Positions 14,115-18,805 of a stretch of DNA of 18,805 nucleotides are shown in pieces; position 1 is the first letter of the stretch; each line of letters begins with the position of its first letter. This DNA comes from Chloroflexota bacterium (GTDB lineage: Bacteria > Chloroflexota > Dehalococcoidia > Lucifugimonadales > JAPUKM01). The notes below the pieces were generated by a model, which saw only the letters and a list, made by a program, of their open reading frames with translations, searched no databases and was not told where the DNA came from. Where the stretch lies: contig JAPUKM010000167.1 of assembly GCA_027295645.1 (NCBI GenBank), positions 1 through 18,805 of the forward strand, read 5' to 3'. A program made the translations under genes and the position numbers.

Positions 14115-15434
14115 CTACACCACGTCCGCCGCCATCAGGTCCTGGTACGTCTCCCGGCGCCGTATGAGGCGGGCGGCGCCGTCACGCACCAGGACAATGG
14201 CCGGCCTGGGCGCCATGTTGTAGTTGCTTGCCATGGCCGGACAGTACGCGCCCGACGCCGGAATGGCGATGATATCGCCGGGCTCCGTGGCTGGCAGGTC
14301 CACGTCCCGCACCAGGATGTCCCCGGACTCGCAGAACCTTCCGGCAATGGTCACCCGCTCCGCCGGCTCCTGCTCCATACGGTTGGCCACCACCGCCTCG
14401 TACTGGGCCTGGTAGAGCGCCGGGCGGATGTTGTCGCCCATCCCACCGTCCACGCTCACATAGGAGCGCACGCCGGGGATCGCCTTCCGGGAGCCGACGG
14501 TGTACAGCGCAACGCCGGCGGGCCCAACAATGGAGCGCCCCGGCTCGATGACCAGCGTCGGCTGGCTGTCAAAGCCCTGCGCCTCGCACTCCCGCTTGAC
14601 GGCAGAGGAGATAGCCTCAGCGAACGTGGCCACCGATGGCGGCTCATCGTCCCTGGTGTATGCTATTGCGAACCCTCCGCCGGGGCTGAACTCCAGAAGC
14701 TGGAAGCCCTCCTCCCGCATCCGTGCCGCGAAGCCCAGCACTATCCGCACGGCCTCCACATACGGCTCCGTCTCGAAGAGCTGCGAGCCTATGTGGCAAT
14801 GGAGCCCCACCAGCCGCACACCCTTCGAGGCCAACGCCTGCCGCACCGCCTCCTCCGCCTGCCCCGTCTCTATGGGAAACCCGAACTTGCTGTCCAGAGC
14901 GCCCGTGCTGATGTATGCGTGGGTATGCGGGTCCACCCCCGGCGACACACGGAGCAGGATATCCTGAACGCGGCCAACCTCCTGGGTCACCTCCTCCAGA
15001 AGGTCCAATTCGTGCAGGTTGTCCACCACAATACGCCCGATGCCACCGCGTACCGCCTCGGCCAGCTCGTCACCACCCTTGTTGTTGCCGTGGAAGTACA
15101 CCTCCGCCGCCGGCATGCCACCGGCCAGGCCAACGGCCAGCTCTCCTCCGGAGGCCACGTCCAGCCCAAGGCCCTCCTCACGCAGCAGGCCCGCCAACGC
15201 CACGTTGATGAACGCCTTGGCGGCGTAGATGACCCTGGTGTCGGCATAGCGGCTGCCGAACTCCTCCCGGTACTGCCGGCACACCCTCCGCAACGTCTCT
15301 TCATCGTACACGTAGAGGGGCGTGCCGTACTCCTGCGCCAGGTCCATCACGTCGCAGCCGCCCAGCACCAGACGCCCCTGTGCATTGATGGCAGCAGTGT
15401 GGGGGAAGACGTTTCGGGTCGGGAAGTCGTTCAC
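14115..15434 (-). CDS. lysA: diaminopimelate decarboxylase
   Basis: LysA decarboxylates meso-diaminopimelate to L-lysine, the last step of lysine synthesis, using PLP. The 439-aa product is a fold-type III decarboxylase. PLP Lys73 is in VIYAAKAF, with HCHIGSQ (about 212-218), the phosphate-binding SPGGGFAI (about 250-257) and EPGRSIVGPAG (about 297-307). The active-site Cys368 is in CESGD, and SGAYCPAMASNYN (about 394-406) supplies the C-terminal Tyr region. Two nearby GTG starts are possible: 15440, with little upstream, and 15434, with GAGGT four to five bases ahead; 15434 is preferred and the difference is two residues. The promoter TTGACA-17-TAAGAT lies about 70 nt upstream. It is divergent from proB and followed by holB. 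Confidence 0.95.
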   Translation of the reverse strand: MNDFPTRNVFPHTAAINAQGRLVLGGCDVMDLAQEYGTPLYVYDEETLRRVCRQYREEFGSRYADTRVIYAAKAFINVALAGLLREEGLGLDVASGGELAVGLAGGMPAAEVYFHGNNKGGDELAEAVRGGIGRIVVDNLHELDLLEEVTQEVGRVQDILLRVSPGVDPHTHAYISTGALDSKFGFPIETGQAEEAVRQALASKGVRLVGLHCHIGSQLFETEPYVEAVRIVLGFAARMREEGFQLLEFSPGGGFAIAYTRDDEPPSVATFAEAISSAVKRECEAQGFDSQPTLVIEPGRSIVGPAGVALYTVGSRKAIPGVRSYVSVDGGMGDNIRPALYQAQYEAVVANRMEQEPAERVTIAGRFCESGDILVRDVDLPATEPGDIIAIPASGAYCPAMASNYNMAPRPAIVLVRDGAARLIRRRETYQDLMAADVV

Positions 15435-15508
15435 GGCCACCTCACCGGATGGATGGCGGAAGGGGTACGCACGGAGCCGGCCTCCGTAGCTGTTTCCTGG
15501 GATGCCTC

Positions 15509-15537
15509 ATCTTACGTTTGCCCCATTGCACTGTCAA
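15509..15537 (-). promoter_or_regulatory. promoter of lysA-holB
   Basis: On the minus strand a perfect -35 TTGACA (15537 down to 15532) is followed after exactly 17 nt by TAAGAT (15514 down to 15509), four of six bases of the -10. The start would be near 15502, with about 68 nt of leader before lysA. I see no riboswitch-like structure or terminator in that leader. Confidence 0.58.
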
Positions 15538-15568
15538 CAGCGGCCCACCGTGAGATTCATAGCAGTGA

Positions 15569-15577
15569 TGCTATAAT
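15569..15577 (+). promoter_or_regulatory. extended -10 promoter of proBA
   Basis: TGCTATAAT is a perfect TGnTATAAT extended -10, with no -35 match at the usual distance. The start would be near 15584, giving about 26 nt of leader before the TTG start of proB. It is back-to-back with the lysA promoter, whose -35 lies about 32 bp away. Confidence 0.58.
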
Positions 15578-15609
15578 GGTGCGACCTATTTGCGTAGCGG
15601 ATATGGACA

Positions 15610-16767
15610 TTGACGAACGAAAACCGCCATCGGGCCGCTCATTCATCCGGCCCTGAATACTCGCGCATCGTCGTCAAGGCGGGCACCGGCCTTTTGACCG
15701 GAGGCACCGACCACCTCGATTTGGACGTGATGACCGCCCTCGTGGACCAAGTGGCACATCTTCATGGAAAGGGCCATGAGGTGCTCCTGGTCACATCGGG
15801 GGCCATCGCCGCCGGACGGCATGCCCTGGGCTCACGCCAGGAGCACCGGGGTATTCCCCATCGCCAGGTGCAGGCCGCCGTGGGCCAGAGCCGCCTCATG
15901 CACACCTACCAGGAGCTGTTCACCCGTCACGACCTGATTGTGGCCCAGGCGCTCCTGACCCGCACCGATATCGCCGATCGCAAGGGATACCTCCATATCC
16001 GCGACTCACTTCTGGCCCTGCTGGACATGCGGGTGCTGCCCATCATCAACGAAAACGACGTGGTGGCCGTGGAGGAGATCAGCGAGGAGACGTTCGGAGA
16101 CAACGACACCCTTTCGGCCCAGGTCTCCAACCTGGTGGACGCCGACCTGCTGGCGATTCTCACCGATACCGACGGCCTGTACACCGCAGACCCTGACGTA
16201 GACACAGAGGCGCGGCTGATCCCCAGGGTGGAGAGGATAGACCAGGCCATCATGGACCTGGCCGCATCAGAAAAGATCGACGCCTGGGGTCGCGGAGGTA
16301 TGACCTCCAAGCTGGAGGCCGCTCGTCTGGCCACCGGCTGGGGAATCACCGTCGTCATCGCCAGGGGCACCGCCCCGGATGTTCTGCTGGACCTGGTCTC
16401 CGGCAAGCCACGGGGGACGCTGTTCGCACCCACCGCCAGCAAGATGGAGAGCCGGCGTCGCTGGCTCCTCAGCGGCCTCTCCACCAAGGGTGAGCTCCGC
16501 GTGGACCAGGGTGCCGCCTCCGCGCTGCGCTCTCAGCATAGGAGCCTGCTGCCTGCCGGGGTACAGGAGGTCCGGGGCGACTTCGCCCGCCACGACGTGG
16601 TGCTTGTCGTCGACTCCGAGGGCCAGCGTGTCGCTTGCGGCATCACCAACTACTCCTCAAAGGAGGTGGCGGCCATCAAGGGACTCCGCTCCGACCGCAT
16701 CCAGCAGGCCCTGGGCTACCAGCACGGCGATGAGGTGGTGCACCGCAACAACCTGGCGGTGCTGTAA
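15610..16767 (+). CDS. proB: glutamate 5-kinase
   Basis: ProB phosphorylates L-glutamate to gamma-glutamyl phosphate, the first and usually proline-inhibited step of proline synthesis. The 385-aa product has the amino-acid kinase fold: SRIVVKAGTGLLTGG (18-32, Lys23), VTSGAIAAGR (61-70), INENDVVAVEE, GDNDTLSAQVSNLVDADLLAILTDTDGLYTADP, and GRGGMTSKLEAA for nucleotide and substrate binding. A C-terminal PUA domain covers about 285-380 (GELRVDQGAASALR, LLPAGVQEVRGDF, ITNYSSKEVAAIKG). The only usable start is TTG at 15610, because no in-frame ATG or GTG precedes the conserved SRIVVK block; its ribosome binding site is weak (AGCGGA). An out-of-frame ATG at 15603 is not used. It is followed by proA after 20 nt, forming a proBA operon. 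Confidence 0.95.
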   Translation: MTNENRHRAAHSSGPEYSRIVVKAGTGLLTGGTDHLDLDVMTALVDQVAHLHGKGHEVLLVTSGAIAAGRHALGSRQEHRGIPHRQVQAAVGQSRLMHTYQELFTRHDLIVAQALLTRTDIADRKGYLHIRDSLLALLDMRVLPIINENDVVAVEEISEETFGDNDTLSAQVSNLVDADLLAILTDTDGLYTADPDVDTEARLIPRVERIDQAIMDLAASEKIDAWGRGGMTSKLEAARLATGWGITVVIARGTAPDVLLDLVSGKPRGTLFAPTASKMESRRRWLLSGLSTKGELRVDQGAASALRSQHRSLLPAGVQEVRGDFARHDVVLVVDSEGQRVACGITNYSSKEVAAIKGLRSDRIQQALGYQHGDEVVHRNNLAVL

Positions 16768-16787
16768 GATAGCCGGTGGACTCAACG

Positions 16788-18068
16788 ATGAGCACACAGA
16801 CTACAACCCAACAACTCACCGCCATGGGCCAGCGGGCCAGGGCCGCCGCCCTGAAGCTGGCCAGGCTCTCCACGGAGGTCAAGAACCGCGCCCTCCTCAA
16901 CATCGCCTCGGCCCTGGAGGAGCGCAGCGACCAGGTCGTCGCCGCCAACCGGAAGGACTACCAGGCGGGCCAGCGCAACGGCCTCAGCGAGTCACTGCTG
17001 GACCGTCTCCTGCTCAACCATGAGCGGCTGGCAGGCATGGCCGGAGACGTCCGCACCATCGCGGAGCTTCCAGACCCCGTTGGCGAGGAGTACGACGTCC
17101 GCACCCTGCCCAACGGCCTCATCCGGGCACGCCGGACCGTGCCGCTGGGAGTCATCGGAGCAATATACGAGAGCCGCCCTCACGTGACGGTGGACATCGC
17201 CGCCCTGTGCCTCAAATCGGGCAACGCCGTCATCCTGCGCGGCGGCAGCGAGGCCTACCAATCCAACAGGGCGCTCAGCGCTCTTGTACGTGAGGCCATC
17301 GCATCCGCGGGCGTACCGGAGGATGCCGTCCAGTTCGTGGACAGTACGGACCGCTCCCTGGTGGCCGAAATGCTCCGCATGAAGGAGTACATAGACCTGC
17401 TCATCCCACGCGGCGGCGCGGACCTGGTCCGGCGCGTGGCGGAGGAGGCCACCATGCCCGCGGTGACCGGAGGCATCGGCGTTTGCCACACCTACATCGA
17501 CCAGGCCGCCGACCTGGACAAAGCGGTGGAGATCGCCTTCAACGCCAAGGTGCAGCGTCCCAGCGTGTGCAACGCCCTGGATGCTCTCCTGGTCCACAGC
17601 CAGGTCGCTCCACGCTACCTCCCTCTCATAGCCAGGCGGTGGAGCGATGCCGGTGTGGAGATCCACGCCGACAAGCGGACATTGAGCATCCTGGGTCCGG
17701 AGAACGGACTTAACGTCTCACCCGCGACCGATGAGGACTGGGGCAAGGAGTTCCTCTCACTGACCGCGGCCGTCAAGGTGGTGGACTCTTTTGACGAGGC
17801 GATTGCCCATATCGATAGCTACGGCTCCGGCCACTCCGAGGCGATCGTCACGGAGGACCAGGCCACCGCAGACCGGTTCCTGGACGATGTGGATGCCGCC
17901 GTGGTCTTCACCAACGCCAGCACCCGCTTCAACGACGGCGCGGAGTTCGGCCTGGGTTCGGAGGTGGCCATCAGCACCAGCAAGATGCACGCCCGCGGCC
18001 CCATGGGGCTGCGGGAGCTCACCTCCTACAAGTGGACAGTCCGTGGCTCAGGCCAGGTCAAACCGTAA
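16788..18068 (+). CDS. proA: glutamate-5-semialdehyde dehydrogenase (gamma-glutamyl phosphate reductase)
   Basis: ProA reduces gamma-glutamyl phosphate with NADPH to glutamate-5-semialdehyde, which cyclises to P5C. The 426-aa product belongs to the aldehyde dehydrogenase superfamily. It shows VPLGVIGAIYESRPHVTVDIAALCLKSGNAVILRGGSEA (about 118-156), IDLLIPRGGADLVR, the catalytic Cys261 in KVQRPSVCNALDALLVH, and the C-terminal SKMHARGPMGLRELTSYKW. ATG at 16788 with GGTGGA eight bases upstream is preferred to the in-frame GTG at 16776, which has no Shine-Dalgarno. It directly follows proB, the standard arrangement for channelling the unstable acyl phosphate. Confidence 0.96.
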   Translation: MSTQTTTQQLTAMGQRARAAALKLARLSTEVKNRALLNIASALEERSDQVVAANRKDYQAGQRNGLSESLLDRLLLNHERLAGMAGDVRTIAELPDPVGEEYDVRTLPNGLIRARRTVPLGVIGAIYESRPHVTVDIAALCLKSGNAVILRGGSEAYQSNRALSALVREAIASAGVPEDAVQFVDSTDRSLVAEMLRMKEYIDLLIPRGGADLVRRVAEEATMPAVTGGIGVCHTYIDQAADLDKAVEIAFNAKVQRPSVCNALDALLVHSQVAPRYLPLIARRWSDAGVEIHADKRTLSILGPENGLNVSPATDEDWGKEFLSLTAAVKVVDSFDEAIAHIDSYGSGHSEAIVTEDQATADRFLDDVDAAVVFTNASTRFNDGAEFGLGSEVAISTSKMHARGPMGLRELTSYKWTVRGSGQVKP

Positions 18069-18074
18069 CACGCG

Positions 18075-18110
18075 ATGGGCATGCCCATAGGGGTGTTCCC
18101 TCGGTTTTAG
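18075..18110 (+). terminator. possible weak terminator after proBA
   Basis: ATGGGC and GCCCAT flank AT as a perfect 14-bp palindrome (18075-18088). Shortly after it comes AGGG-GTGTT-CCCT, followed by CGGTTTTAG. The stems are short and the T-run is only four bases, so any termination would be weak. Confidence 0.25.
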
Positions 18111-18135
18111 CATCCTACCAGGCGAGAGGGGTCCC

Positions 18136-18441
18136 ATGGCCAACTACTACTTTGAGCGAGAGTGTCGCACGCCTCAGTCGGAGGTCTACAACATCCTGGA
18201 GGGGGAGTCCACCGTCGGTCGGATAGACCTGCACTTCACTCCCCCACTTGTCCACTCGACCCTGTGTATCAATGAAAGCCTCACCCAGGAGATGATCCAG
18301 GAGCTTATAGAGGCCATCGACGAAGAGCTGGTGGACGTTGTGGGCATCGCCAGGGAGGAGTTCATCGTCCACGTCCACCAGGGGCGGGACATGGGCGTCT
18401 ACAGCAACCGGGAGTTTAGCACCAACGGAGAGGGAGGGTAG
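18136..18441 (+). CDS. hypothetical protein, 101 aa
   Basis: I do not recognise this protein. It begins MANYYFERECRTPQSEVYNILEGES, followed by VGRIDLHFTPPLVHSTLCINESL, an acidic helix TQEMIQELIEAIDEELVDVVG, and a strand-like EEFIVHVHQGRDMGVYS with a polar tail. It looks like a small soluble alpha/beta protein, with no signal peptide, membrane segment or metal-binding cluster. GAGAGGGG lies 4 nt before the ATG, a strong ribosome binding site. It sits 67 bp after proA and may be read from the same transcript if the intervening hairpins do not terminate. It is convergent with the transketolase gene, only 10 bp away. A real gene is likely; no function is claimed. Confidence 0.75.
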   Translation: MANYYFERECRTPQSEVYNILEGESTVGRIDLHFTPPLVHSTLCINESLTQEMIQELIEAIDEELVDVVGIAREEFIVHVHQGRDMGVYSNREFSTNGEGG

Positions 18442-18451
18442 CCAAGCAAGC

Positions 18452-18805
18452 TCACCCGCTCTTTCGCTGAAGCGCCCTGCGGGCCGCCGCCTCAACATCG
18501 TTGGCGCTGAGGCCGTACTTGACCAGGAGCTGCTCCGGCTTTCCGGACTCCGCGTACCGGTCCTGGGCCACCACCTCCACCGGCACAGGGTGTGTCTTGG
18601 CCACCGTTTGTGCCACCAGGCTCCCCAGACCTCCGTGCAGATAGTGCTCCTCGGCGGTCACAATAGCGCCCGTCTCCGCTGCGGCACTGGTGACGGCCTC
18701 CTCATCCAGCGGCTTTAGCGTAGCCATGTTGATTACCCGGCAGTCGACACCCGTGGCCGCCAGGCGCTCCGCGGCCTCCAGGGCCGTTGCCACCATAATT
18801 CCGCT
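18452..18805 (-). CDS. transketolase, C-terminal end (partial, cut by the window edge)
   Basis: The last 118 codons of a transketolase-type protein. The frame stays open through the window edge as SGIMVATALEAAERLAATGVDCRVINM, the start of the transketolase C-terminal domain (a GxMVxxALxAAxxL pattern). It continues with TLKPLDEEAV, TGAIVTAEEHYLHGGLGSLVA and QDRYAESGKPEQLLVKYGLSANDVEAAAR. Such C-terminal domains occur in full transketolase, in the C-subunit of split transketolases (about 310 aa), and in DXS and 2-oxoacid dehydrogenase E1-beta. FAESG/YAESGKPxxLLxKYGL matches transketolase best. Whether it is split cannot be decided here because the N-terminal side lies beyond 18805. The enzyme moves two-carbon units in the non-oxidative pentose phosphate pathway. 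Confidence 0.85.
   Translation of the reverse strand, partial: SGIMVATALEAAERLAATGVDCRVINMATLKPLDEEAVTSAAAETGAIVTAEEHYLHGGLGSLVAQTVAKTHPVPVEVVAQDRYAESGKPEQLLVKYGLSANDVEAAARRALQRKSG

Noticed and set aside
14037..15656. Long open frame on the plus strand (about 539 codons)
   Set aside because: It lies antisense to lysA and the start of holB, its translation is His/Arg/Pro-rich with no family resemblance, and both minus-strand genes have complete motif sets. It is a GC-rich shadow frame.
1..18805. CRISPR array, tRNA, rRNA, insertion sequence or prophage
   Set aside because: No spaced direct repeats, transposase or integrase motifs, terminal repeats or structural RNA sequence were seen on either strand.

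Overview
The window reads as ordinary chromosomal DNA from a GC-rich bacterium, with no phage, transposon, CRISPR, tRNA or rRNA signal. Several traits together suggest Chloroflexota, perhaps the Dehalococcoidia/SAR202 side: GC-rich codon use, many GTG/TTG starts, a Chloroflexi-style lipoprotein N-terminus ending in ACGG, a transketolase that looks split (only its C-terminal end is in the window), and pyruvate phosphate dikinase in place of an obvious pyruvate kinase. This assignment is inference from gene content; no marker gene settles it.

Layout, left to right. (1) 1-1074 (-) is a dNTP triphosphohydrolase, divergent from ppdK at 1215-4043 (+), which has a perfect extended -10 promoter. (2) 4211-5869 (+) is a standalone secreted lipoprotein combining a DUF4382-like domain, two tandem beta-sandwich repeats, a DUF5666-like stretch and a C-terminal cupredoxin with a complete type-1 copper ligand set. 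It is the least ordinary gene here. (3) 10720 down to 5908 (-) looks like one operon: cmk, plsC (GTGA overlap), glmS, a 71-aa unknown and an MFS_3-type exporter. It is driven by a TTGCCT-17-TATAAT promoter. Apart from the last two, its products supply CMP/CDP, phospholipid and aminosugar precursors for the envelope. (4) 10957-11657 (+) is a PAP2-family phosphatase broken into two reading frames by an apparent single-base loss. (5) 11852-13003 (+) holds cvpA and an HNH nuclease, convergent with lysA-holB (15434 down to 13026, -). (6) proB-proA (15610-18068, +) diverges from lysA. The shared gap carries a TTGACA-17-TAAGAT promoter for lysA and a perfect extended -10 for proB. (7) 18136-18441 (+) is an unknown 101-aa protein, convergent with the C-terminal end of a transketolase subunit cut by the window edge.

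In function the window is mostly housekeeping: nucleotide balance (dGTPase, CMP kinase), central carbon (PPDK, transketolase), lysine and proline synthesis, replication (delta-prime clamp-loader subunit) and envelope precursors. No intergenic stretch exceeds 300 bases. I do not see a convincing undescribed multi-gene system. The best leads are the copper lipoprotein architecture, the frameshifted PAP2 gene, the two small unknown proteins and several perfect inverted repeats.
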